From an uncultured Alphaproteobacteria bacterium (GTDB lineage: Bacteria > Pseudomonadota > Alphaproteobacteria > HIMB59), in assembly GCA_902591315.1 (NCBI GenBank), contig CACJAI010000001.1:1-64000 (forward strand): a stretch of DNA of 64,000 bases, read 5' to 3'. The notes beneath the pieces were generated by a model. That model was given only the letters and a program-made list of their open reading frames with translations. It was not told the DNA's origin and searched no databases. The position numbers and the translations under genes were made by a program. The first letter of the stretch is position 1. Each line of letters starts with the position of its first letter. This document shows, one piece after another, positions 9,733 through 17,740 of this stretch.

Positions 9733-10210
9733 CTGATTTTAAATCAGATACACTTTTAATTATTATTCTAGATCTATTGTCCTCTGAAAGATTAGAAAAA
9801 TAATTTTCAATAATTTTATTTAATTCTATTGAGGCCTGACTTTTTATTGATTGAATTGCAGATAATTCAATTTGTTTAATTCGATCTAGGGAATTTTTTT
9901 CTTTTGATTTAATGGTTTGATTAGTTTTCTCTATAATATTTTTAGAAATAGACTCAGCTTGTGACCTTGCGTTAGATATAATGTCATCCACTTTATTAGA
10001 TAAATCTCTAGTTTGTTTTTCTGCATCTTTGAGTTTTTCTTCTGCTTTATTATAAGTTTCTAAGGAATTATTAATATTAAGCTTAATTTCTTCAATTTTT
10101 GAGTCAATACCACCAATCATCATACTTTTGAAAGGCTTAATCATGAGAATAACAAAAGTAATAAAAGAAATTAATAACCAGAACTTAGGATCTTGAAATA
10201 AATAGCTCAT
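9725..10210 (-). CDS. atpF: ATP synthase F0 subunit b
   Basis: Peripheral stalk subunit of F1F0-ATP synthase. One N-terminal membrane helix (FWLLISFITFVILMIKPF) followed by a long charged coiled coil to the end of its 161 residues, the usual architecture. Last gene of the minus-strand run atpI-atpB-atpE-atpF'-atpF; its start overlaps the b' stop by one base. The F1 genes are not in the window, as is typical for alphaproteobacteria, where F0 and F1 form separate operons. Confidence 0.93.
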   Translation of the reverse strand: MSYLFQDPKFWLLISFITFVILMIKPFKSMMIGGIDSKIEEIKLNINNSLETYNKAEEKLKDAEKQTRDLSNKVDDIISNARSQAESISKNIIEKTNQTIKSKEKNSLDRIKQIELSAIQSIKSQASIELNKIIENYFSNLSEDNRSRIIIKSVSDLKSVN

Positions 10211-10668
10211 TAAAGATTAATATTACCCTTTTCTATGTTAGTTACTTTTGACAAAAAATTAGTTGCTGAGTCTTTAAGTTGATCGTTTAGTTCAGATATC
10301 GCAGTATCCTTTTCTTTCGCAACCCTTTCCTCAGTTTGTTTGATTTCATGTTGGATCTTTTCTTCCGTAGCTTTGATTAAGTCTTCACTTTCTTTTAAAG
10401 CTTTATCTTTGGCATCATTAATAATTTGTGATGCTTGGTTCTTCGCCTCAGTAAGTTTTGCTTCGTAGTTTTCAATTATTGACTCAGCTTTTTTGATTAA
10501 TTCATCTTGTTTTGAGATATGTGATTTTACAAAATCATCTCTTTGATTCAAAAAAGCTCTAATTCTAGGAAGTGTTATGTATGTCAATACTGTAAACAGT
10601 ATTACAAAAAAAACACCCAGCCAAAAAAGCTGAGATATAAAAAACTCTACTTGCTCTAATTGAGGCAT
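10210..10668 (-). CDS. atpG: ATP synthase F0 subunit b'
   Basis: Second, diverged b-type stalk subunit; alphaproteobacteria and phototrophs use a b/b' heterodimer. N-terminal membrane helix (FWLGVFFVILFTVLTYI) with the typical LPRIRAFLNQR just after it, then a coiled coil rich in Ala, Lys and Glu (KAESIIENYEAKLTEAKNQA). 152 residues. It lies between atpE (17-base gap) and atpF (1-base overlap). The N-terminus MPQLEQVEFFISQLFWL is characteristic of b' rather than b. Confidence 0.92.
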   Translation of the reverse strand: MPQLEQVEFFISQLFWLGVFFVILFTVLTYITLPRIRAFLNQRDDFVKSHISKQDELIKKAESIIENYEAKLTEAKNQASQIINDAKDKALKESEDLIKATEEKIQHEIKQTEERVAKEKDTAISELNDQLKDSATNFLSKVTNIEKGNINL

Positions 10669-10685
10669 CCGTTAGTCAGTCCCTG

Positions 10686-10913
10686 TTAAGAAAACAGAAT
10701 TACTAATGCTATGACCAATGCAAATAAAGCAATAGCTTCAACTAGGGCAAAACCTAACATTGTCATGGTAAAAACTTCGTTTCTTGCAGCTGGATTTCTT
10801 CCAACAGCAGTAATAAAAGCAGCAAAAACATTGCCGATACCAATTCCAGCACCGATCACGCCGATCACTGCTAAACCTGCACCCAAGTATTTTAGTCCTT
10901 CAACTAGTTCCAT
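10686..10913 (-). CDS. atpE: ATP synthase F0 subunit c
   Basis: Proteolipid that forms the rotating c-ring. Two membrane helices in 75 residues: GAGLAVIGVIGAGIGIGNVF with the glycine repeat, the polar loop GRNPAARNE, and the second helix with the ion-binding glutamate E59 (GFALVEAIALFALV). The pattern is the proton type; I see none of the extra polar residues of sodium-binding rings. It has the strongest Shine-Dalgarno sequence noticed in the window (see separate entry), which fits the need for many c copies per complex. Confidence 0.97.
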   Translation of the reverse strand: MELVEGLKYLGAGLAVIGVIGAGIGIGNVFAAFITAVGRNPAARNEVFTMTMLGFALVEAIALFALVIALVILFS

Positions 10914-10918
10914 ATTTA

Positions 10919-10925
10919 CCTCCTT
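10919..10925 (-). promoter_or_regulatory. strong Shine-Dalgarno AAGGAGG for atpE
   Basis: On the minus strand AAGGAGG lies 5 bases before the atpE ATG, a full match to the anti-Shine-Dalgarno. Neighbouring F0 genes have weak or no such motif (atpF starts inside the atpF' stop). Strong initiation here is a known way to raise c-subunit output within one operon. Confidence 0.85.
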
Positions 10926-10933
10926 ATGTTCAT

Positions 10934-11686
10934 CTAGTGTAAGTGTAAAGCGTCGTTAATATACAAACATGTTAATATTGCAAAAACATATGCTTGCAAA
11001 AATGCAATTAATATTTCTAAACCTGTTAAAGCTATTATGAATACTAATGGCAAAATTCCAAAAAAACCTAGTGCAGAGACAAACCCAGCAAAAACTTTAA
11101 GTAAAGTATGACCAGCAAGCATGTTAGCAAAAAGTCTAACAGATAAGCTTATTGGTCTAGAAAGATAAGATATAATTTCAATTGGTATCAATAAAGGAAG
11201 CATATATACGGGCAAGCCAGGGATAACAAAAAAGCTAAAAAATTTTGCTCCATGTTTTACAAATCCTAAAACAGTAACAAAAATAAACACACCCATTGCA
11301 AGAGCTAAAGTCACTATGATATGGCTAGTAAAAGTAAAGCTGTAAGGAATCATACCAAAAAGATTTCCAAATAAAATAAACATGAACAAAGTAAAAACTA
11401 AAGGAAAATATTTTTTGCCCTCTTTACCTACAGTGTCTGCTAATAAACTATTTATAAAATTAAAACCGAGCTCAGCAGCAACTTGCATTCTGGTCGGGTA
11501 AAGGTCACTTACAGAGTTTGTTTTTTTTGCTTTTAAAAAAGGCACTGTAAAAAAAATTAAAATAAACGCTGTTGTAATAGTCATCCATAGAGCAGAATTA
11601 GTAAAAGAGATATCAAAACCTAGAAAGTTAATGTCAACAATGGGTTGTATTTCAAACTGTTTGAGAGGACTCTCACCCTTAGCCAT
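10934..11686 (-). CDS. atpB: ATP synthase F0 subunit a
   Basis: Membrane stator subunit forming the proton half-channels against the c-ring. The essential arginine is R184 in PISLSVRLFANMLAGH; the final helices contain the conserved Glu/Gln pattern (GLEILIAFLQAYVFAILTCLYI). 250 residues and about six hydrophobic segments are normal for alphaproteobacteria, as is the N-terminus with SPLKQFEI. It lies 17 bases after atpI and 20 bases before atpE. Confidence 0.97.
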   Translation of the reverse strand: MAKGESPLKQFEIQPIVDINFLGFDISFTNSALWMTITTAFILIFFTVPFLKAKKTNSVSDLYPTRMQVAAELGFNFINSLLADTVGKEGKKYFPLVFTLFMFILFGNLFGMIPYSFTFTSHIIVTLALAMGVFIFVTVLGFVKHGAKFFSFFVIPGLPVYMLPLLIPIEIISYLSRPISLSVRLFANMLAGHTLLKVFAGFVSALGFFGILPLVFIIALTGLEILIAFLQAYVFAILTCLYINDALHLH

Positions 11687-11703
11687 GAGGTAATAAAACA
11701 GAT

Positions 11704-11934
11704 TTATTTAGAGTTTTCTATGCGACGTATAAGCCTGTAAATATTCAACAAACCTGCAAAAAAACCAAGTATTATCAACGTTATTAGACCAATAGGTTTG
11801 CTGTCAAACATCTTATCAATCAACAATCCAATAACAACAGAAACAATTAAAGCACCTAATAATTCAGTTGAGATTCTATAAGCAAAGCTAAGACCTTGCA
11901 TACTTGGCTTTTTATTTTCTTCATCATTTGCCAT
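11704..11934 (-). CDS. atpI: ATP synthase accessory protein AtpI
   Basis: Small membrane protein (76 residues, two hydrophobic helices: LLGALIVSVVIGLLIDKMF and PIGLITLIILGFFAGLLNIY) that assists c-ring assembly or magnesium supply. The polar N-terminus followed by GLSFAYRISTELLGA is the usual AtpI pattern in alphaproteobacteria. It heads the F0 genes. Its ATG overlaps the stop codon of smc (TAATG), so it appears translationally coupled to smc, an unusual upstream partner. Confidence 0.93.
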   Translation of the reverse strand: MANDEENKKPSMQGLSFAYRISTELLGALIVSVVIGLLIDKMFDSKPIGLITLIILGFFAGLLNIYRLIRRIENSK

Positions 11935-14534
11935 TATTCAGCGTACTTTACGGCTTCTTCTAATTCAACAGAGACTATTTGAGAAATTCCTTCCTCGGGC
12001 ATTGTAACACCATAGAGTCTGTCTACTCTAGACATTGTCATTCGATTATGAGTAACAATAATAAATTTGGTTTGAACTTTTTCTGAAATTTCTTCGACCA
12101 TACTACAAAATCTATCCACATTATTGTCATCTAGAGGAGCATCGACCTCATCCAATATACAAAAAGGTGATGGGTTCGCTATAAATACGGCAAATAATAA
12201 TGAAATCGCAGTTAAAGCCTGCTCACCTCCAGATAATAAAGTTATATTTTGCATTTTCTTACCTGGAGGACTAGCAAATATCTCCAAACCAGAGTTTAAA
12301 GGATCTTCATCATTTTGGATAAGTTTTAGATATGCTTTCCCTCCACCAAATAACTTAGTGAATAGTCTCTCGAAATTTTCATTAACAATTTTAAAAGCTT
12401 CTTTTAGTCTCAATACACCTTCTTTATTAATTTTATTAATTGCCTCATGTAATTTTTCTATAGATTCTTGAATTTCATTTTTATCTTTAATTGTTTCATC
12501 AACTTTTTCTCTTAATTTTACATATTCATCTTCAGCAAGTAAGTTTACAGCACCAATTCTCTCCCTTTCAGCGTTTAATCTTAATACTCTTTTCTCTGCA
12601 GTCTCTAAATCTTCATCTCTTTTGAATTTATCTATCTCATTTTCTAAATTTAATAAATCAACATTAATTTTTTCTCTACATGATTGAGCGAGCTGAGTTA
12701 AATTATTTGAATAATTTGAAATTTCTGACTCCTTTCGTATAAACTCCTCCTTTACAACAGAGTAATTTTGTTCTTTATTTCTCAACTCCTTTGAGAGGCT
12801 TTCTAAAAGATTTTCTTGCTCTTGTAATTTATTGTCAAAAAGTTTTTTTTCGTCATCTAGTTGCTTAATTTTATTAAGTAAAAATTGTCTTTTGCTATCA
12901 ATATCTCCTGGATTGTTTTCAGAAATTTCTAATTCTTCTTTAGCAGTTTTTATTCTTTGATTTAAGTCCTCAGTTTTTTGAACAGTGACCTCTAAAATTC
13001 TTTCCCACTCAAGCACTTGCTTTTTAAGATCGTTTAGCCTCTTTTCTTTTAATTCTGACAGTATTGTTGAGATATTAGCCTCATAACTACTTGAAATAAA
13101 AAGTCCATCCCAACGCCACAAATTACCCTCTAGATCGACTATAGCTTGTCCAATATTTATTTTTGTATGATTTTCTAACCCTTCTTTTTTTGAAGACACA
13201 ATGGCAACATTATTAAGCTTATTCATTACTTGGTTTGGAGCTTTAATAACTTTAGAAGCTGGTTCACAATGAAAACTAAACTCTTTATTGTCCTGCGGAC
13301 CTGAGTGCTCTCTCCAAAAATAAATATCATCAGGTTCTAATGATGCTAAAAGTTCTTTACCAAAGATAGCAGCCACTGCATTTTCGTATTTTTTATCAAA
13401 GGAAATATTGTTTAATAAACTTCTATCTGATTGATTGACGTTACTGTCTCGATTTTCAGCTTCAAATTTCTTAGAGGATAAATCCTCAATATCTTTCCTA
13501 ATAGTTTTGATTTTACTGGTCGTTTCTTCAAGTTGTGTTTGCTCAATTTGTAAGTCTTGATTAAGTTGTTTTACACGATGCTCGAGGTTTATTTTGTGCT
13601 CTTCAAAACGTAATTCTTCCTGTTTAAGATTTTCTACAGTCATATTCAACCTATCAAGTTCACTATTCAATGAGTATGATTTCTCTCTCATTGGTGGAAT
13701 TTTAACTTTTAAATCTTCATAAGCTTGATCTTGAATTGATACATCACCCTGGAAATCAGCGAGTTTTACTTTTATTTTATCTTTTTCTTCATTAAGTCTC
13801 TCAAGAATAAGTTGAAGTTCATTTCTTTTTACGAAAAATACTGACGCTTCCGCATTCTTGATTAAAGTTGATATATTTCTAAATCTTTCAGCTTCTTTAG
13901 CTTGTTTTTTAAGAATAGCTAATTGTTCTTCGTATGTCTGAATAACATCCTCTACCCTCAAAAGATTATTATTGGCACCTTTCAACCTCAACTCTGCATC
14001 ATGTCTTCTGGACTGCAGACCAAGTATTCCTGCAGCTTCCTCTAAAACCATTTTTCTATCTTCTGCTTTCGCTTGGGTGATTGCTCCAATACGACCTTGG
14101 CTAACTATCGAAGTTGATCTAGCTGATGTAGAGGCGTCAGCAAATAACAATTGAATATCTTTCAATCTTACCTCTTTACCATTTATGAATGAATTCGTTC
14201 CTTCTCCTCTCCATATCTTTCTTGCAATTTCTAATTGTTTTGATTGAAATTTATTTTCTAAATCACTTCCATCAATATTTACAAACAAACCTACTTCAGC
14301 AATATTCCATGAGGGGCGATTATCAGTTCCATTAAAAATTAAATCATCAATCTCTTTGCCGCGAAGTTGTTTGGCAGATACCTCCCCTAAACCAAACCTT
14401 ATTGCTTCAACAATGTTTGATTTTCCGCAACCGTTGGGACCAACTATACCAGTAAGACCATTTTTGATTTCAAAGTCTGTTGGCTCTACAAAAGATTTAA
14501 AACCTTTAATTGAGAGTTTATCTAAAGATAACAA
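11934..14534 (-). CDS. smc: chromosome segregation ATPase SMC, short-armed
   Basis: Condensin-type ATPase that organises and segregates the chromosome. Walker A GPNGCGKS at residues 32-39, a Q-loop region QGRIG, signature LLSGGEQ at about 766-772, Walker B CILDEVDAPLDD at about 792-803. The hinge spans roughly 373-495 and has the LWRWDGLF pattern found in alphaproteobacterial SMC. Each coiled-coil arm is about 205 residues, whereas ordinary bacterial SMC of about 1150 residues has arms of about 320. Total 866. No frameshift is seen and both heads are intact, so this is a shortened but complete protein. Third gene of the run DUF721-dsbA-smc-atpI. Confidence 0.96.
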   Translation of the reverse strand: MLSLDKLSIKGFKSFVEPTDFEIKNGLTGIVGPNGCGKSNIVEAIRFGLGEVSAKQLRGKEIDDLIFNGTDNRPSWNIAEVGLFVNIDGSDLENKFQSKQLEIARKIWRGEGTNSFINGKEVRLKDIQLLFADASTSARSTSIVSQGRIGAITQAKAEDRKMVLEEAAGILGLQSRRHDAELRLKGANNNLLRVEDVIQTYEEQLAILKKQAKEAERFRNISTLIKNAEASVFFVKRNELQLILERLNEEKDKIKVKLADFQGDVSIQDQAYEDLKVKIPPMREKSYSLNSELDRLNMTVENLKQEELRFEEHKINLEHRVKQLNQDLQIEQTQLEETTSKIKTIRKDIEDLSSKKFEAENRDSNVNQSDRSLLNNISFDKKYENAVAAIFGKELLASLEPDDIYFWREHSGPQDNKEFSFHCEPASKVIKAPNQVMNKLNNVAIVSSKKEGLENHTKINIGQAIVDLEGNLWRWDGLFISSSYEANISTILSELKEKRLNDLKKQVLEWERILEVTVQKTEDLNQRIKTAKEELEISENNPGDIDSKRQFLLNKIKQLDDEKKLFDNKLQEQENLLESLSKELRNKEQNYSVVKEEFIRKESEISNYSNNLTQLAQSCREKINVDLLNLENEIDKFKRDEDLETAEKRVLRLNAERERIGAVNLLAEDEYVKLREKVDETIKDKNEIQESIEKLHEAINKINKEGVLRLKEAFKIVNENFERLFTKLFGGGKAYLKLIQNDEDPLNSGLEIFASPPGKKMQNITLLSGGEQALTAISLLFAVFIANPSPFCILDEVDAPLDDNNVDRFCSMVEEISEKVQTKFIIVTHNRMTMSRVDRLYGVTMPEEGISQIVSVELEEAVKYAE

Positions 14535-14535
14535 A

Positions 14536-15219
14536 TTAATTATTCAATTTTTTATTTATTATTTTTATAAATTCTGATGCGGGCCTATTGCCTTGAACTT
14601 TATCTCCACCAATTAAAAAAGTAGGAGTGCTTTCAATACCAAAACTTTCTTGAGACTCTACTTGAACACTTAATAATTTGTCTTGAATGTCTTTATTTTC
14701 GAGACAAGATTCTAGTTGATCTTGTTCTAAACCATGTTGGAGTCCATAACTGTTAAGTAATTCAATAATCTCCTCTCCAGAGCTCGCTTTTGTCCAAACA
14801 TCGTAGTTTTGATAGACAGAGTCAATGTAACTAGGTCTAATTGACAAATCACAACTTGCAACCATAGATGCGTAAAAAGCAGCCTGATTTAAAGGGAAAT
14901 CTATTACATAATAATTTACTGAACTAAAAATATCACTACTTTTTAGTTCTTTAAGTGTATTGTTATGAAAATCTGCACAATGTGAGCAACTAAAGGATGA
15001 AAACTCAATTAAGTCTATGCTTTGATTTGATGAAGACTTAATTATAGGCGTGATTGAATTATTTATTATAAATTTAGAATACTCATACTCACCAGCTATT
15101 TTTGTCTCAATTTCAGTGCTTTCTTCAGTAATTGTTTGTTCCTCATCGGTTTCCTTATCCTCTGAGCATGAGATGAAAAAAACTAGTAATGAAATTGTTA
15201 AAAATTTAATTATCTTCAT
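14536..15219 (-). CDS. DsbA-like thioredoxin-fold lipoprotein
   Basis: Periplasmic thiol-disulfide oxidoreductase of the DsbA/BdbD type, probably anchored as a lipoprotein: MKIIKFLTISLLVFFISC with lipobox Cys18, then an acidic linker (DKETDEEQTITEESTE). The active site is CSHC at residues 78-81 in FSSFSCSHCADFH, and the cis-proline loop is ESTPTFLIGG. 227 residues. In many alphaproteobacteria a thioredoxin-domain protein sits between DUF721 and SMC, as here. One base separates its stop from the smc start; its own start lies 14 bases inside the DUF721 gene. Substrates unknown. Confidence 0.92.
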   Translation of the reverse strand: MKIIKFLTISLLVFFISCSEDKETDEEQTITEESTEIETKIAGEYEYSKFIINNSITPIIKSSSNQSIDLIEFSSFSCSHCADFHNNTLKELKSSDIFSSVNYYVIDFPLNQAAFYASMVASCDLSIRPSYIDSVYQNYDVWTKASSGEEIIELLNSYGLQHGLEQDQLESCLENKDIQDKLLSVQVESQESFGIESTPTFLIGGDKVQGNRPASEFIKIINKKLNN

Positions 15220-15658
15220 TTATTTTCGTACTAATGTTTTCAAAGATTTTTTTTACTTCCTGGTCTTTTATATCATTAAAATTTTGATAATTTACACTTT
15301 TTACTGACGCACTAAGAGTTTTTACTTTTGGTTTTTGAACATATTTAGAATTGGTTGAAAGGTCTTGAAAAAATAGGATTTTTTTTACTTTTACTCCGGT
15401 TACCTCCTCAATTTTTATGACTATTTCATTTGTCCTTGAATGCATTTCGAAAGATTTTTCTGGGCTAACTCTTAATTCAAGAATTACAGATTCTGTTTTA
15501 TCATTTATTATAGTTTTTTTTAATTGAACAAATTTATTGTTATTGCCAAAAATATACTCCCAGTTTTTTAGAATAAGAGTATTTATTTTTAGCTTTTTTT
15601 TATTTACCTTATTTACTAGATGAAAAGCAATATCATTGAGCTTGGAGAACTTTTTCAT
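15206..15658 (-). CDS. DUF721 / DciA-like protein
   Basis: Protein of the DUF721 family, to which DciA, the helicase-loading factor of bacteria without DnaC, belongs. The pattern is visible: an early WEYIFG (W..i.G), a beta-strand SVILELRVSP, an Arg/Asn helix NEIVIKIEEVTG and VKKILF at the end of the KH-like domain. 150 residues, basic N-terminal half. It stands at its usual place: divergent to mutY and upstream of the thioredoxin protein and smc. The first 39 bases overlap the beginning of mutY on the other strand. Family fairly sure; a role in loading DnaB is inference. Confidence 0.8.
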   Translation of the reverse strand: MKKFSKLNDIAFHLVNKVNKKKLKINTLILKNWEYIFGNNNKFVQLKKTIINDKTESVILELRVSPEKSFEMHSRTNEIVIKIEEVTGVKVKKILFFQDLSTNSKYVQKPKVKTLSASVKSVNYQNFNDIKDQEVKKIFENISTKINEDN

Positions 15659-16618
15659 AAAAACAAATTTATCCCTTTAATCCTACATTGGTTTAAAAAA
15701 AATCAAAGAAACTTATATTGGAGAAGGAATAGAAATTTATACCTAACTTATTTATCAGAAATTATGCTACAACAAACAACTGTTAAAACAGTAGAAAATA
15801 AAATATTAGAAATTATAAATATTTTTCCAAGTTTTAATTCCTTTAAAAATAAAAGATTAGAACATTTATTAAAAGTTTGGTCAGGATTAGGTTATTATAA
15901 GAGGGCAGAGAATTTATTCAAAGCAGTAACAATTATAAACAATAGCTATAATGGTGAATTGCCAGACGATAGAGATAGTCTTATATCTTTGCCTGGTGTT
16001 GGGAAATATACCTCAAGCGCGATATTAGCTATAGGCCATAATAAAAAATCATTCCCAGTAGATATCAATGTTAAAAGATTAATACAGAGAGTATCTGGTT
16101 TAAAACTCAATGATGATGAGATCGAAGAAATACTTAGTTTAGCATGTAAAAAAAAGATTTCTTATAGGAGTTTAGCTGAGTCGATGATGGATTATAGTTC
16201 TATTATTTGCAAAAAAAAAAGCCCCGAATGCTCCAAATGTATATTTTCTAGTTTTTGTAAATCAGCTTTCCAATCATTTAAAAATAATAAAAATATAAAA
16301 AAAAATAAAAAGGAAATAGATTTCTATTTAATAAACTCTCCTTTACATATTTGTTTTATAAAAAAACCAAAATTTCAATTTTACAAAAACTTTATCCATT
16401 TACCCTCAAATTTGGATAAAGAATTTATAGCAAATTTAAATTTAAAAAATAAAGAAAAAATCAAAAGTTTTAAATTTACAATTACAAATAATCTCTTCCA
16501 AATAAATGTTTATAAACTTGAGCTTAAAAAATTAAAAATTAACAATTCAGTATGGATAGAAAAATCAAAAACTAACCAGCTTGCATTACCAACACTCTTT
16601 AAAAGAATATTAAATTAA
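15620..16618 (+). CDS. mutY: adenine DNA glycosylase
   Basis: Removes adenine mispaired with 8-oxoguanine. Catalytic Glu47 in YLSEIMLQQTT, helix-hairpin-helix SLPGVGKYTSSAI (about 123-135), catalytic Asp148 in FPVDINVKR, and the [4Fe-4S] cluster Cys pattern C-x6-C-x2-C-x5-C (CKKKSPECSKCIFSSFC). 332 residues. The C-terminal NUDIX-like domain is very divergent, and where other MutY proteins show an F-S/T-H loop for 8-oxoG checking I see KFTITNNLFQ, apparently without the His. The only Met near the conserved start gives the 39-base overlap with the divergent DUF721 gene. Its stop interlocks with that of the methyltransferase gene (TTAA). Confidence 0.95.
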   Translation: MKSNIIELGELFHKNKFIPLILHWFKKNQRNLYWRRNRNLYLTYLSEIMLQQTTVKTVENKILEIINIFPSFNSFKNKRLEHLLKVWSGLGYYKRAENLFKAVTIINNSYNGELPDDRDSLISLPGVGKYTSSAILAIGHNKKSFPVDINVKRLIQRVSGLKLNDDEIEEILSLACKKKISYRSLAESMMDYSSIICKKKSPECSKCIFSSFCKSAFQSFKNNKNIKKNKKEIDFYLINSPLHICFIKKPKFQFYKNFIHLPSNLDKEFIANLNLKNKEKIKSFKFTITNNLFQINVYKLELKKLKINNSVWIEKSKTNQLALPTLFKRILN

Positions 16619-17679
16619 CTTCTCATCTTCTTTCTAATTTCATCGATACATATTAAATTCTTTTTTTTATCCTCATAATGCCAATAATCCCATCCATTGA
16701 AACTTGATGTCTTATTTACTTTTGCAGCAATTTTATGAATTGATCCTCTCTCATTTTTATAGGAAATACTCCCATCTGGTAAAATTGTGGCTTTATAGCT
16801 TTTCTTATTGTTATAAAGTTTAGCACCTGGCTTTAAATGTCCATTGTCAATTAAACTAGCAAAGGGTATTTTTTGTACTGGTTTATCTTTTTCATTAATC
16901 TCTAATAAATCATTTTTTAAAGATTTAATTTTTTTTAATCTTTTAATAGCTAAATTAAAATAACCTTCATCTTTTTCAAAACCTATGTAATTTCTACCCA
17001 AATATTTTGCTTCAGCACAGAAACTTGCTGTGCCTGCAAAAGGCTCTAGTACTAGATCTCCTTGTATCGATGACTGAATAATAATTTTTTTCATCAAAGC
17101 TAAGGGTTTTTGAGTTGGGTGAGCTGTTTGGTTTTTATTGTTTTTCAGCCTTTCTTTACCTGAACAAATCGGAAAGTTCCAAATACTTCTCTCTTGTCTG
17201 TCTTCATTTGCAACCTTTAAAGTATGATAATTAAATTGATACTTAGATTTAGGTTTTTTTGAACACCAAATAAGAGTTTCATGTGCATTAGTAAGTCTTG
17301 TTGCCCTAAAATTTGGTAATGGGTTAGATTTAGCCCAAATCACATCATTTAAAATCCAAAAGTTTAAATCTTGGAGAATTTTTCCAATTCTAAAAATATT
17401 GTGATATGAACCAATAATCCATAACCCCCCATCAGTTTTAAGAACTCTTTTACACTCAGTTAAATAAGAAAAGGTAAAATCATCATAACTCGAGTAACTA
17501 TCAAATTTGTCCCAATCCTGATTGACACCATTGACAATGGAATGATTTGGTCTAGTTAAGACTTTGTTTAATTGTAAATTATAAGGAGGGTCTAAGAAAA
17601 TTAAATCAATTGTCTGATCTTCAATCTTAGCCAATAGATCAAGACAATCACCTAAATATAGGTTATTTGATTTCAACAC
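16615..17679 (-). CDS. ccrM: CcrM-type adenine-N6 DNA methyltransferase (GANTC)
   Basis: Solitary class-beta DNA adenine methyltransferase. DPPYNL catalytic motif at residues 30-35 precedes the AdoMet-binding motif LEPFAGTAS near residue 210, the beta order. HPTQKPLALMKKII is conserved. The last ~90 residues form the extra domain specific to CcrM (GHLKPGAKLY, SGSIHK-like GSIHKIAAKVN, FNGWDYWHYE). No restriction endonuclease is adjacent, so it is an orphan regulator; in Caulobacter CcrM methylates GANTC and controls cell-cycle genes. Start GTG with a hairpin holding two GAATC sites immediately upstream. Confidence 0.94.
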   Translation of the reverse strand: MLKSNNLYLGDCLDLLAKIEDQTIDLIFLDPPYNLQLNKVLTRPNHSIVNGVNQDWDKFDSYSSYDDFTFSYLTECKRVLKTDGGLWIIGSYHNIFRIGKILQDLNFWILNDVIWAKSNPLPNFRATRLTNAHETLIWCSKKPKSKYQFNYHTLKVANEDRQERSIWNFPICSGKERLKNNKNQTAHPTQKPLALMKKIIIQSSIQGDLVLEPFAGTASFCAEAKYLGRNYIGFEKDEGYFNLAIKRLKKIKSLKNDLLEINEKDKPVQKIPFASLIDNGHLKPGAKLYNNKKSYKATILPDGSISYKNERGSIHKIAAKVNKTSSFNGWDYWHYEDKKKNLICIDEIRKKMRS

Positions 17680-17713
17680 ACATGAATCTTAATATTTATA
17701 AAGAATCTTGTGT
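17678..17713 (-). promoter_or_regulatory. inverted repeat with two GANTC sites before ccrM
   Basis: ACACATGAATCTT and AAGAATCTTGTGT are inverted repeats (11 of 13 positions pair) around a 10-base AT loop. Each arm contains GAATC, a GANTC methylation site (17684-17688 and 17703-17707). The element fills most of the 61-base spacer between rnhB and the GTG start of ccrM. In Caulobacter, methylation of GANTC sites in the ccrM leader lowers its own transcription. The same autoregulation is inferred here, but the promoter itself is not clear. Confidence 0.55.
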
Positions 17714-17740
17714 AAAAAAAACTTACTCTACTGTTGATAA

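Noticed and set aside
12124..12471. Open frame of 115 codons antisense to smc
   Set aside because: Translation is low-complexity and mirrors the conserved smc ATPase codons; a shadow frame.
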